Assembly: GCF_020708045.1 (NCBI RefSeq)
Contig: NZ_JAJFES010000007.1
Coordinates: forward strand, 1-64,000
Origin: Massilia sp. IC2-278
GTDB lineage: Bacteria; Pseudomonadota; Gammaproteobacteria; Burkholderiales; Burkholderiaceae_D
Direction: 5' to 3'
Length of the DNA stretch: 64,000 nucleotides
Positions 16,715 through 25,145 of this stretch are shown here, one piece after another; position 1 is the first letter of the stretch; each line of letters starts with the position of its first letter. The notes beneath the pieces were generated by a model. It searched no databases and was not told the DNA's origin. It saw nothing but the letters and a program-made list of their open reading frames with translations. The position numbers and the translations under genes are program-made.

Positions 16715-18754
16715 TTAACGCACCGGCGAAAACCGGATCGCCTGCCCGCCACCCGGCGCCAGCTGCAGCTGCAGCACGTCCTTCGCCGTCACCCTGCGCT
16801 GCTCGACCACCAGGTCGAAGCGACGCTCGCTGCGGTAGTCGGCGGCGTCGCCGTCGCGGTAAATCTCGGCCACGTAGGTCTTGCCCGCATCCAGGAAGCT
16901 CAATGGCAGGGCCAGCGCGCGCTTCTCGCCGTCGGTCACGGCGCCCACGTACCAGTCCTGCGAATTACGGTCCTTGCGGGCGATGGTCACGTACTCGCCC
17001 ACGGCGCCATTGACCACGCGGGTATCGGCCCAGTCGGTCGGCACGTCGCGGATGAACTTGAAGGCGGCCGGGTACTTCTCGTAGTTTTCCGGCAGGTCGG
17101 CCGCCATTGCCAGCGGCGAGTAGATCACCACGAAGTTGGCCAGCTGCTTGGCCTGGGTCGAGTTGAAGACCTTGCCTTCCGCGCCCACCAGGCTCAGGAC
17201 GCCCGGCGTGTAGTCCATCGGGCCGCTCAGCATGCGCGTGAACACCAGCTTGGCTTCGTGGTCGACCGCGTTCGGCGGGTTGCCCCAGGCGTTGTACTCG
17301 ACGCCGCGCGCGCCTTCGCGCGAGACCCAGTTCGGATAGGTGCGGCGCAGGCCGGTGTCCTTTACCGGTTCGTGGGTGTCGACCGCGATGCGGTATTTCG
17401 CTGCCTCGGTCACCGCCTTCAGGAAGTGGCGCACGCCCAGCTGCGAGTCGTAGTGCCCGTAACGCAGCTTGCCGTCCTCGCCCATGAACTGCATGGAACC
17501 GGCTTCGTGCACATAGCCCGACTTCACGCTGTCCACGCCGTGCTTCGCATACAGTTTGTAGGCCGCGTCCATCTGCTTTTCGTAGGCCGGCAGGTTGCCG
17601 CCAGTCTCGTGGTGGCCGACCAGGCGCACGCCCTTCGATTTCGCATACGCGGCCAGGCCCGGCAAATCGAAGTCGGGGTAGGACTCGGTGAAGCTGAAGT
17701 CGGCGCCGCCATGGCCCCAGTCGCTTTCCCAGCCCTTGTTCCAGCCTTCGACCAGCACGCCGCGGAAACCGTATTTCGCCGCGAAGTCGATGTAGCGCTT
17801 GGTATTCGCCGTGTTCGCGGCATGCTTCGGACCGGCGTTCCAGGTGCCCGACTGCAGGTGCATCTCCCACCACACACCGACGAATTTCGACGGCTTGACC
17901 CAGGACACGTCGCCCAGCTTGTTCGGCTCGTTCAGGTTCAGGACCAGGTCGGACATGTAGAGGCCCGCCGCGTTGTCGGCGATCTGCATGGTGCGCCATG
18001 GCGTGGTGAAGGCGCCGTGGCGCACGACGGCCGGGCCGTTCGGCGAGGCCACCAGTTGCGCGCGCAGCTTCTGGCCATCGACCTTGCGCAGCCACATCGA
18101 GGCGTAGTCGACCAGGGCCGCTTCGTGGAAGGCGATGTGGGTGCCGTCCTCGAGACGCACGGTCAGCGGCGTGTTGGCGGTGCCGATTTCCGAGAGCGGC
18201 GAGGTGCGGATTTCTTCTTCCAGGCCCGGCAGCTCACCGGCCGGAATCCACCAGGCGGTGCCCTTCTGGGCGACGGCGAATTCGGTCAGCTCGTCGATGA
18301 TCTCGGTGTCGCGCAGTTGCGGCTGGTCCGGGAATTCGTAGCGGAAGCCGATGCCGTCGTCATAGATGCGGAACACGATGGCCAGGCGGCGGTTGCCGCG
18401 GTTCTTCTGCTCGACCTCGACACGCAGCTCGCGGTAATGGTTGCGTACGAACTGGCGCTCGCCCCAGGGCTGTTCCCAGGTCGAATCGTGCAGACTGGCC
18501 GTTTGCTTGAGCAGCGCAAAGCCGCCGTCCAGCTTTGGCGCGTTCGCCAGGTTGAAGCCCAGGCGCGACAGGCCGATGACCTGCTTGCCGTTGCGCTTCA
18601 CCGCATAGCCGAGCTTGCCGCCATTCTCGATCTGGACTTCGACGTCGAGCACCTGGCCCGGTGAAGCGGCTTTGGCGATGACTTGTTGGGCCCAGGCGTT
18701 GACGCTGAGTGCGAAAGTTGCCGCCAGAATGGCGGCGCTGCGGCGAAGCTGCAT
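16715..18754 (-). CDS. Glycoside hydrolase family 97 alpha-glucosidase (SusB-like)
   Basis: 679 residues with a signal peptide (to about AWAQQ), an N-terminal beta-sandwich, a (beta/alpha)8 barrel and a C-terminal beta domain. Three glutamates match the inverting SusB group: Glu383 in HHETGGN, Glu462 in DTHEPVKDTG and Glu486 in GVEYNAWG; the 24-residue spacing of the last two equals that of SusB Glu508/Glu532. Retaining members carry an Asp nucleophile instead. The enzyme should release glucose from malto-oligosaccharides in the periplasm. The GH13 amylase at 39235 could act upstream. The gap before it holds palindromes that may be operators. Confidence 0.92.
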   Translation of the reverse strand: MQLRRSAAILAATFALSVNAWAQQVIAKAASPGQVLDVEVQIENGGKLGYAVKRNGKQVIGLSRLGFNLANAPKLDGGFALLKQTASLHDSTWEQPWGERQFVRNHYRELRVEVEQKNRGNRRLAIVFRIYDDGIGFRYEFPDQPQLRDTEIIDELTEFAVAQKGTAWWIPAGELPGLEEEIRTSPLSEIGTANTPLTVRLEDGTHIAFHEAALVDYASMWLRKVDGQKLRAQLVASPNGPAVVRHGAFTTPWRTMQIADNAAGLYMSDLVLNLNEPNKLGDVSWVKPSKFVGVWWEMHLQSGTWNAGPKHAANTANTKRYIDFAAKYGFRGVLVEGWNKGWESDWGHGGADFSFTESYPDFDLPGLAAYAKSKGVRLVGHHETGGNLPAYEKQMDAAYKLYAKHGVDSVKSGYVHEAGSMQFMGEDGKLRYGHYDSQLGVRHFLKAVTEAAKYRIAVDTHEPVKDTGLRRTYPNWVSREGARGVEYNAWGNPPNAVDHEAKLVFTRMLSGPMDYTPGVLSLVGAEGKVFNSTQAKQLANFVVIYSPLAMAADLPENYEKYPAAFKFIRDVPTDWADTRVVNGAVGEYVTIARKDRNSQDWYVGAVTDGEKRALALPLSFLDAGKTYVAEIYRDGDAADYRSERRFDLVVEQRRVTAKDVLQLQLAPGGGQAIRFSPVR

Positions 18755-18774
18755 CGGTAGTCTCCTTGTCTTCT

Positions 18775-18806
18775 CTTCCGGCCGGAAGTAGCAAAACTAC
18801 GCTACT
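18775..18806 (-). promoter_or_regulatory. Palindromes upstream of the GH97 gene; possible HexR-like site
   Basis: CTTCCGGCCGGAAG (18775-18788) is a perfect 14-bp palindrome. It is followed by AGTAGC-N8-GCTACT (18787-18806). The portion GTAGCAAAACTAC resembles the TGTAGTAAAACTACA-type operator known for HexR-family sugar regulators, with one changed base in each outer arm. Location 20-50 bases before the GH97 ATG suits an operator; assignment to HexR is inference. Confidence 0.4.
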
Positions 18807-18887
18807 AACCGGGATATTTAAGGAATGATAAGACAAATAATGTAATTCGACTACCAATGGATGAGCTGTCCCCGCAGCGGTGCCTGC

Positions 18888-19748
18888 CTATGCCAGGCCT
18901 ACCGTGGCGCTGCGCGGCAGGTGCTGGCGAATCCAGTGCGTGGTATCGGCCAGCACGTCTTCCTTGCCGTAATCGTTGAGCAGGTCGTGGTAATGGCCTT
19001 CGTACATCTTGAGGGTCTTGTCCGGGGAACCGGCGTGTTCATAGAAAAACTGGCTGCCTGCCGGCACGGTGGCCTTGTCGACGGTGCCGTGCATGATGAA
19101 GACCGGCAGCGTGATCTGGTCGAAGGATTTCTCCAGGCGGTCGTCGGCGCGCACCAGCGCGGCCACGGTGCTGGCCGGCTGCACTTCGCCGGCAATCAGG
19201 GGATCGCTGTTCAGGGCGCGCACCGCTTCCGGGTCGCGCGAAAAATCCTCGTTGTGCAGCTTCAGCACCTTCGCATGCGGCGCGATATGGCTCAGGCCCT
19301 TGATCAGCGACAGCGCGATGCCGGGCGCCGGCACCTTGAAGGCGAAGCTTTCGCAGATGAAGCCGTCGAGCTCGGCCTGGTGTTCCAGCGTGTAGACACA
19401 GGACACCACGCCGCCGGCCGAGTGGCCGAGCAAAAATACGGGCAGGCCGGATTCGCGCGTTTTGGCCAGGTCGACCAGGGTCGCCAGGTCGCCCACGTAT
19501 TCGTCGATATCCTCGATATAGAAGCGCTCGCCGCTCGACTTGCCGCGCCCGCGCAGGTCGAGCGCGTAGACCACGAAGCCGCTGCCGGCCAACTGGCGCG
19601 CCGTCCATTCGTACTGGCCGCTATGGGAATTGACGCCGTGGCAGATCACCACCAGGGCGCTGGGCGGGCCGGGCGGATGCCAGCTGCGGAAGAAAATCTG
19701 GTTGCCGTCCTTGCCATTGACGGTCTCTTCGCTCGACTCGATAGCCAT
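18888..19748 (-). CDS. Monoacylglycerol-lipase-like alpha/beta hydrolase
   Basis: 286 residues from ATG 19748, which has a GGGAG ribosome site. The layout matches lysophospholipase/monoacylglycerol lipases (Hydrolase_4): VVICHGVNSHSGQYEW, LDLRGRGKSSGER, nucleophile GHSAGG, Asp in MHGTVDKATVP and His in YEGHYHDLLND. No signal peptide is present, so it is probably cytoplasmic or membrane-associated. Likely activity is hydrolysis of mono- or lysolipids. It stands alone between the GH97 gene and the Lys/Thr-rich protein gene. Confidence 0.85.
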   Translation of the reverse strand: MAIESSEETVNGKDGNQIFFRSWHPPGPPSALVVICHGVNSHSGQYEWTARQLAGSGFVVYALDLRGRGKSSGERFYIEDIDEYVGDLATLVDLAKTRESGLPVFLLGHSAGGVVSCVYTLEHQAELDGFICESFAFKVPAPGIALSLIKGLSHIAPHAKVLKLHNEDFSRDPEAVRALNSDPLIAGEVQPASTVAALVRADDRLEKSFDQITLPVFIMHGTVDKATVPAGSQFFYEHAGSPDKTLKMYEGHYHDLLNDYGKEDVLADTTHWIRQHLPRSATVGLA

Positions 19749-19898
19749 GACAACTCCCTGAAGGTAAAGCGGCGCGCGTGCCGCTAGACCCTCAGAGTAG
19801 ACCGATATTGCGCGTTTGCCGTCAACCTGCGTGCGATGCCTGATGTAGCACAATAAATAGCGATTCAAAGCGGCGATTCAAACACGGACGCGCACGGC

Positions 19899-19923
19899 AA
19901 AAAGCCCGCCGAGGCGGGCTTCT
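19899..19923 (-). terminator. Rho-independent terminator for the 19939-20520 gene
   Basis: AAGCCCGCC (19902-19910) pairs perfectly with GGCGGGCTT (19913-19921) across a 2-base loop. Read on the minus strand the stem runs into a run of five T. It sits just downstream of the minus-strand gene ending at 19939. Confidence 0.85.
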
Positions 19924-19938
19924 TCCTGGCAGACAGGA

Positions 19939-20520
19939 TTACTGCTGGGTGGTCGGCGTTGCCGGAGTCGGTGCGGCCTGGGTATCGATCGGGGTCATCG
20001 GGTTGGTCGGCGGCACGGTCGAGGCCGGCGCCGGCGACATGCCGGTTTCGGTCGGCGCGGTGGTCGGCGGCGTCATCGGTGCCGGCGAGGTCATCGGGGT
20101 CGAGCTTGGGGTCGGCGCCATGTCGCTGCCGCTCTGGGTGGTTGCCGAGGTCGAGCTCGAACCGGTGGCGGTATTCGTCGACGAGCCGGCCGTGGCCGTG
20201 TTGTCGGTCTGGGTCGTGCCCGAGGCCGTTGCCTTGCCGCTGTCGGACTTGGCGCTGTCCTTATGCGACTGGTGCTTGGCCTGCTTGTCCGACTTGGCCT
20301 GCTTCTCGGATTTCTTGCTGGTCGTATCCGCCTGGGCAACGACCGTGTCGTTCTTGGCGTCGGCCTTGACGGTCGACTTCAGATCCTTGTTGTCCACCAA
20401 CACAGCGGTTTTTGCATCCATTTTCTCTGCGTTGACTTTCGCAACGGGCGTCGCTGGCGACTGGGCAAAGGCAGCACTTGCGAACAGACCGGCGATCAGG
20501 GTAGCGATGGTTTTTTTCAT
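19939..20520 (-). CDS. Low-complexity secreted protein, Lys/Ser/Thr/Pro-rich
   Basis: 193 residues with a clean signal peptide (TIATLIAGLFASAAFAQ). The mature part has two zones: a charged Lys/Asp/Ser/His-rich half (SEKQAKSDKQAKHQSHKD) and a Thr/Ser/Pro/Met-rich C-terminal half (TSPAPMTPPTTAPTETG). It has no cysteine and no recognisable domain, so it is probably intrinsically disordered and periplasmic or surface-exposed. It has its own terminator and stands as a single transcription unit. Similar Ala/Thr/Pro-rich exported proteins are frequent in this family of bacteria; function is unknown. Confidence 0.75.
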   Translation of the reverse strand: MKKTIATLIAGLFASAAFAQSPATPVAKVNAEKMDAKTAVLVDNKDLKSTVKADAKNDTVVAQADTTSKKSEKQAKSDKQAKHQSHKDSAKSDSGKATASGTTQTDNTATAGSSTNTATGSSSTSATTQSGSDMAPTPSSTPMTSPAPMTPPTTAPTETGMSPAPASTVPPTNPMTPIDTQAAPTPATPTTQQ

Positions 20521-20680
20521 GATGCAGCTCCTCTTGGTAGTTTGTCGGTTGACTTGATTGTCACTCCACCAAGAACGGCGTGGCGCACGGGACTGTTGAC
20601 AGCTTTAACATTCGCTTACAACGCTGGCATTTGCTTACATGTCGCGCAACGCCTGTTGACTGGCAACACCACAAACGGGC

Positions 20681-21367
20681 TTATGCCACGTTCAGCCCCA
20701 TCGCCCGCACCAGCTCGGCCGCCTGGCGCGGCGAGATCGTCGCGCCGAGGAACAGTTTCGCATTCGTCAGCTTCAGTCCGCCCAGGTCGGCTTCGCGCAG
20801 GTCGGCGCCGTCGAAGCGCGTGTCCCGGATGTGGGCGTCGCGCAGGCCACCGCCTTCGAACACGGCGTCGCGGAAGTCGCAGCCCGACAAGTCGGCATCG
20901 GCAAAGTCCAGGCCGACCAGCTTCATCTTGCGGAAGGACATGCGGCGCAGGTCGGCGCCGACCAGCAGGGTATCCTCGAAGGACAGGCCGAGGTAGCTCA
21001 CTTCCTCGAAGTTGGCGCCGGTGAGCTTGCAGCTGCGAAAGCTGGCCGACGCCAGTTTCGCGCGGCGCCAGCTACTGTTGTTCAGGTCGCAGGAAGCGAA
21101 GCGGGCATCGACCAGGTCGGCGGATTCGAAATCGGCCTGCCCGGCGCGGCAGCGCTGCCATTGCGTGCGCGCCAGCCTGGCGGCATACAGCGAGGTTTCG
21201 GCCAGCTGGCAGTGGCGGAATACCGCGTCCTGCAGGTTCAGGCGCGACAGGTCGGCGCCGGAAAAATCGCAGTTGTCGAAGACGAGGATGGCGTCGTCGA
21301 GCAGGAGCTGCTCGACGCGGGCGCGGTCCGGCGTTTCGCCGGTAATGGTGATGGTTGGTCGTGACAT
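20681..21367 (-). CDS. Pentapeptide-repeat protein
   Basis: 228 residues. From about residue 30 to 205 the protein is made of five-residue units of the A(D/N)LxX type (CDFSGADLSRLNL, ADADLSGCDFRDAV, DGADLREADLGGLKL), which fold as a right-handed quadrilateral beta-helix. Some family members mimic DNA and protect gyrase (Qnr/MfpA); many have unknown roles. ATG 21367 was preferred over an upstream start at 21415 because the added residues do not fit the repeat fold. It is on the same strand as, and downstream of, the small gene at 21466. Confidence 0.85.
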   Translation of the reverse strand: MSRPTITITGETPDRARVEQLLLDDAILVFDNCDFSGADLSRLNLQDAVFRHCQLAETSLYAARLARTQWQRCRAGQADFESADLVDARFASCDLNNSSWRRAKLASASFRSCKLTGANFEEVSYLGLSFEDTLLVGADLRRMSFRKMKLVGLDFADADLSGCDFRDAVFEGGGLRDAHIRDTRFDGADLREADLGGLKLTNAKLFLGATISPRQAAELVRAMGLNVA

Positions 21368-21465
21368 GGAGCGCGGCGTGGGTCGGCTGGGTTGCTGGAA
21401 CCCGGCAGCATACACGCTCGCCGCGCCTGCCGGAACGGCGTTTGAAGCGGCGCTCTACGCGCCGC

Positions 21466-21780
21466 TCAGCGGGTTTCGATGCTGGCCGTGCCGTGGATCA
21501 CGCAGCCGCGGTTGACGTTCTCGAGGAAGCGGATCGCCTCGCCCATCGACAGGCTGGAGGGCAGCAGGCGATTCAGCCCGGCTTCCTCACTGATACGGTC
21601 CAGGCCGTAGGCGATGCTGCGCGAGACCTCGCGCGCCGGCTTGCCGTCGCTGTTGTAGAGCGCGTCGTAGACGCCGACCTCTTCCCACAGGGGCACGAAG
21701 CCGGGGCTGGTGGAATCCTCGAACACGACGGCGGGCGCGGCGCCGCCCTCTTCGCGCACGAGGCGAAATACAAAACTCAT
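21466..21780 (-). CDS. Hypothetical protein, 104 aa
   Basis: A small soluble acidic protein (SFVFRLVREEGGAAPAVVFE..., VGVYDALYNSDGKPARE) with no signal peptide, helix or known motif. The start at 21780 gives a normal N-terminus. Composition and codon use match the core genome. It probably shares a transcript with the pentapeptide-repeat gene about 100 bases downstream. Function is not recognised. Confidence 0.6.
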   Translation of the reverse strand: MSFVFRLVREEGGAAPAVVFEDSTSPGFVPLWEEVGVYDALYNSDGKPAREVSRSIAYGLDRISEEAGLNRLLPSSLSMGEAIRFLENVNRGCVIHGTASIETR

Positions 21781-21823
21781 GGCTGTCCCTGGTGAATCAT
21801 GGATGGGGACGGATGCTAACACG

Positions 21824-21854
21824 AAAAAAAAGACCAGGCCGGAGCCTGGTCTTT
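21824..21854 (-). terminator. Rho-independent terminator of the TonB-dependent receptor gene
   Basis: AAAGACCAGGC (21829-21839) pairs with GCCTGGTCTTT (21844-21854) across a 4-base loop. On the minus strand the stem is followed by about eight T. It lies 25 bases beyond the receptor stop codon. Confidence 0.9.
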
Positions 21855-21878
21855 CGTCAAACCGGCTGCTTCAGCCGA

Positions 21879-24686
21879 TCAGAAGGTGTAGCTTGCTGCC
21901 ACGCCGAGGGTACGCAGTTGCGGCGAGGTGGTGGCCCAGCCTTCGCGCCATGCGATCGGACGCGCTTCGTTGAACACGTTGTAGACATACAGGTTCAGCT
22001 TGACGTGCGGGATGCCCGAGTAAGCCAGGGTGTAGTCGACGGTCGTGTTGTGGTCGACGCGTGCGCAGTCAGCCAGGTACTCGGCGGCCACGCGCTGGGT
22101 GGCGCAGTAGGTCGGCGACGAGACGCTGTTGTTGCTGTAGCCGCTGGCGTAGTTCCAGGTCACGCCGTGGTCGAAGTCGCCCTGCTTCACGTACAGGCGG
22201 GCCTTGACGGTCATGCGGCTGCCGAAGTCGTAGGTGCCGACATAGTCGGGACCATACGAATTGTCGGTGACGCTGAAGTCCTGGTATTTCAGCACGTAGG
22301 TGCCGTCCAGCTTCACGCGCCAGTCCATGCCCGAGAACTTGAAGCGGCCGGTTGCGTCGAAGTCGAGGCCGGACACGCGGGTGCGGCCGCTGTTGACGTA
22401 CGGGTTGTAGACCATGCCCAGCTGGCCAACGCCGCCGTAGTTGACGGTGTTGCTTGGGTTGTACTTGCGTACCAGGGCCAGGAACTCGTTGTCGGCGATG
22501 CTGTTGTCGATACGGATCAGCTGGCCTTCCGGCAGGTCGGCTTCGCCGCGCAGGATGTCGGTGGTCGAACGGGTACCGATCTCGTTACGGCGCTCGATGA
22601 AGTAGTAATCGATCGCGGTGGTCCAGTTCTTGATCGGCTCCCACACCAGGCCCGCGGTCAGCGAGCGCGAGGTTTCCGGCTTCAGGTCCGGGTTCGACGA
22701 CACGAAGCTAGGCAGGTTGGCCGAGCATTCCGAATTGCGGAAGCTGTTGCCCTGCGCCTTGTCGGTGGTGGTGGCGCCGGCCGCGTTCTGGATCATGTTG
22801 TTCAGCTGGGTCGCGATCGGGCAGCGGCGCGGATCGTTGACGCCGGTGGCAACCGAGCTGCGGCCAAGGCCGTTACCGGTCTCGACGACGTTCGGTGCAC
22901 GGAAGCCGCCGGTTGCGGTGGCGCGCAGCAGCAGGCTGTCGGTGGCGTTCCAGCGCAGGCCGAGCTTCGGCGACAGGTGGGCGTCGGCGTTCTGGCTCTT
23001 GTCGGCGCGAACCGCAGCGTCCAGCGAGACGGTCTTGGTCAGCGGCACGTTGGCTTCGGTGAACAGGGCGTACTGGCTGATCGAGTCGTCGACCTGCAGG
23101 CCGAACACGCCGATCAGTTCGCCGCGCAGGACGTTCTCCGAGCTCTTCATCCAGTAGCTGTTCTTGCGGATGTCGGTACCGAATGCCACTTGCACAGGAC
23201 CGGCCGGCAGTTGGGCCACGGTGCCGGTGATGCTGGCATCGAAGAACTTGGTGTCGGATTCGCCTTCGGTGGTACGGACCGGGAACATCGAGTCGAGCAC
23301 GGCGTAGTCGTTCTGCTGGCCGAACTTGTAGGTGCCGTTCACGATGGCGTTGGTATAGCCGGCGGCGCTGGCGTTGCGGGTCGCCTTGGTTGCCGAAGAC
23401 TTCATCCAGCCGCCGGCCGCATTCCAGTCCCACTCGCCCACCGAGCCGCTCAGGGTCAGCATGATGCGGTGCTGGTCCGATTCGGTGCGGTTGAAGTTGA
23501 AGCCTTCGCCGGTGTCCATCAGGCGGGTGCGGAACTCGAGTGGGGTCGGGTCCGGATTGTTCGGGTGGCCGACCGGCAGCTTCGGATAGAAGAACGGGCC
23601 CACCATACGGTTTTCACGCACGTTGTACCAGATGCTCGACGAGGTCGTCGGCTGCAGGGCAAATGGCGCCACGATGTAGTCGCTGGTCGCGCCGGCAGTG
23701 GTGACTTCGAAGTTGGCGTCGATGTCCTTGCCGATGCGGAAGTGCGTGTTGCTGGCGATGGCGTGACGCTTGTTGTCGGTGGTCAGGCCGGTGTACGGAT
23801 TGATGTCGAACTTGCACAGGCCGTCTGCCGGATCGATCGATTCGGCCGGGCAGCCAGGCGCGCGCGTGATGGCGTTGGAGCCGCGGTAGTAGTTACCGGT
23901 CGGCGAGTACGAGCTTGGCGCGTCGTAGGTCGAGCGGCCCGGGGTCAGGCGGTGCCAGGCCGGGTAGTATTCCTTCAGGTCGTCCTGGGAATAACCGTCG
24001 CGCTTATAGGCTTCGGCGGTGATGTAGGTGTTGAAGCCGTTCTCTTCGATGTCGCCGAAGCCGACGATGGCCGACAGGTTGCGGCTGCGGTTGTCCTTGA
24101 AGTGCTGGCCTTCCTGGTAGCCGCCACGGATCTTGGCGCCCTGGAAGTCCTTGCGCAGGATGATGTTGACCACGCCGGCGATGGCGTCGGAGCCGTAGCG
24201 TGCCGATGCGCCTTCCTTCAGGATCTCGATGCGCTCGATGGCGTCGCTGGCGATCGCGTCCAGGTTGGTGAAGTTTTCCTGTGCGCCGTCGGCCAGGCCG
24301 TACTGCGCGATGCGGCGGCCGTTGACCAGCACCAGGGTGCTGACCTTGCCCAGGCCGCGCATGCTGACTGCCGACGCGCCGGTGGCGAAGCTGCCCGAGC
24401 TGGAGGTAGCCGAGTTCAGGTTGGTGTCGATGGAAGCGGTGCTGGTCAGGATGCCCAGGGCCGTCATCTGGCCGGTTTTCTCGATGTCGTCACGGTTCAG
24501 GATCTGGACCGAGCCGGCGGTTTCCGCTTCGGTACGCTTGATGCTCGAACCGGTCACGACCACGCGCTGCATCTGGGCAGCTGGTTCAGCCGACGTTGCG
24601 GCTTGTTGCGCGATAGCAAAGGCAGGGAAAGCCATGGTCAGGGCGACGGCAATGGCGCTTTTATTCAAAGTACTTTTATGCTTCAC
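21879..24686 (-). CDS. TonB-dependent outer-membrane receptor
   Basis: 935 residues. GTG 24686 was chosen because it has a GGAG ribosome site 5 bases upstream and yields a normal signal peptide (SAIAVALTMAFPAFAIAQQ). Then come the plug domain (VVVTGSSIKRTEAETAGSV, LVNGRRIAQYG, IERIEILKEGASARYGSDAI) and a 22-strand barrel ending in aromatic Phe (VAASYTF). There is no N-terminal STN signalling domain, so it probably does not drive an anti-sigma cascade. The barrel contains several cysteines (CPAES...LCKF, CATQ...DCAR) that may form loop disulfides. The substrate is unknown: a sugar oligomer would fit the GH97 and GH13 genes, an iron chelate is equally possible. Confidence 0.92.
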   Translation of the reverse strand: MKHKSTLNKSAIAVALTMAFPAFAIAQQAATSAEPAAQMQRVVVTGSSIKRTEAETAGSVQILNRDDIEKTGQMTALGILTSTASIDTNLNSATSSSGSFATGASAVSMRGLGKVSTLVLVNGRRIAQYGLADGAQENFTNLDAIASDAIERIEILKEGASARYGSDAIAGVVNIILRKDFQGAKIRGGYQEGQHFKDNRSRNLSAIVGFGDIEENGFNTYITAEAYKRDGYSQDDLKEYYPAWHRLTPGRSTYDAPSSYSPTGNYYRGSNAITRAPGCPAESIDPADGLCKFDINPYTGLTTDNKRHAIASNTHFRIGKDIDANFEVTTAGATSDYIVAPFALQPTTSSSIWYNVRENRMVGPFFYPKLPVGHPNNPDPTPLEFRTRLMDTGEGFNFNRTESDQHRIMLTLSGSVGEWDWNAAGGWMKSSATKATRNASAAGYTNAIVNGTYKFGQQNDYAVLDSMFPVRTTEGESDTKFFDASITGTVAQLPAGPVQVAFGTDIRKNSYWMKSSENVLRGELIGVFGLQVDDSISQYALFTEANVPLTKTVSLDAAVRADKSQNADAHLSPKLGLRWNATDSLLLRATATGGFRAPNVVETGNGLGRSSVATGVNDPRRCPIATQLNNMIQNAAGATTTDKAQGNSFRNSECSANLPSFVSSNPDLKPETSRSLTAGLVWEPIKNWTTAIDYYFIERRNEIGTRSTTDILRGEADLPEGQLIRIDNSIADNEFLALVRKYNPSNTVNYGGVGQLGMVYNPYVNSGRTRVSGLDFDATGRFKFSGMDWRVKLDGTYVLKYQDFSVTDNSYGPDYVGTYDFGSRMTVKARLYVKQGDFDHGVTWNYASGYSNNSVSSPTYCATQRVAAEYLADCARVDHNTTVDYTLAYSGIPHVKLNLYVYNVFNEARPIAWREGWATTSPQLRTLGVAASYTF

Positions 24687-25145
24687 AACGACTCCAGGTG
24701 TTGAACTTATTTTAATATTCGACTCCCCTAGCAAGCCGTGTACTACGGTCCTGGCTGGGGGTGCGCATAAACACTTTTGCATAACATTGCTGCGTTGCAA
24801 AGGATTAAAGATGAGTTTTCTGGCTGGCAGTCAAATAAGCTTACTTTTGTCGCGTATTTGATACATTCTGTTACTGTTCACAATCGCCATTTCGCGCTGA
24901 CCGTCACATATTCGTTTTCCACACATGTTTATGCAGATTTATTGCGAAATGTCGACTAGGCGGCTTCAAATTTGTACATATGCCACTTCAGACTTCGGAG
25001 ATCGAATGTTTCCGGAAGATGACAAAAGGCGGGCAGCAACGTGCCGCCGCCCTTCCAAAAGGGGCCTGTCGACGCAAGGAGACGGCGCAGCCGATGCCTG
25101 CCTGGCTGGCAGGCCGGCTGGCCAAAGAGGAAGAAATGGCAGCCG
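24687..25145. other. Long intergenic region upstream of the receptor gene
   Basis: 459 bases. The right-to-left promoter region of the receptor (24687-25000) is notably AT-rich compared with surrounding DNA, as expected for a regulated promoter with a long leader. Near the glcF end, GCCTGCC-TGGCT-GGCAGGC (25096-25114) forms a 7-bp stem that may help end the glcDEF transcript, though no T-run follows. No credible gene is seen. Confidence 0.5.

Noticed and set aside
16403-18664. 753-codon frame running through the REP pair and opposite the GH97 gene
   Set aside because: It starts inside repeat DNA and continues as the complement of the GH97 gene; no independent signals.
21792-24704. Very long open frame antisense to the TonB-dependent receptor
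   Set aside because: It mirrors the receptor codon by codon, reads Val/Asp/Gly/Arg-rich without domain features and has no ribosome site. The receptor on the other strand has signal peptide, plug and barrel motifs.
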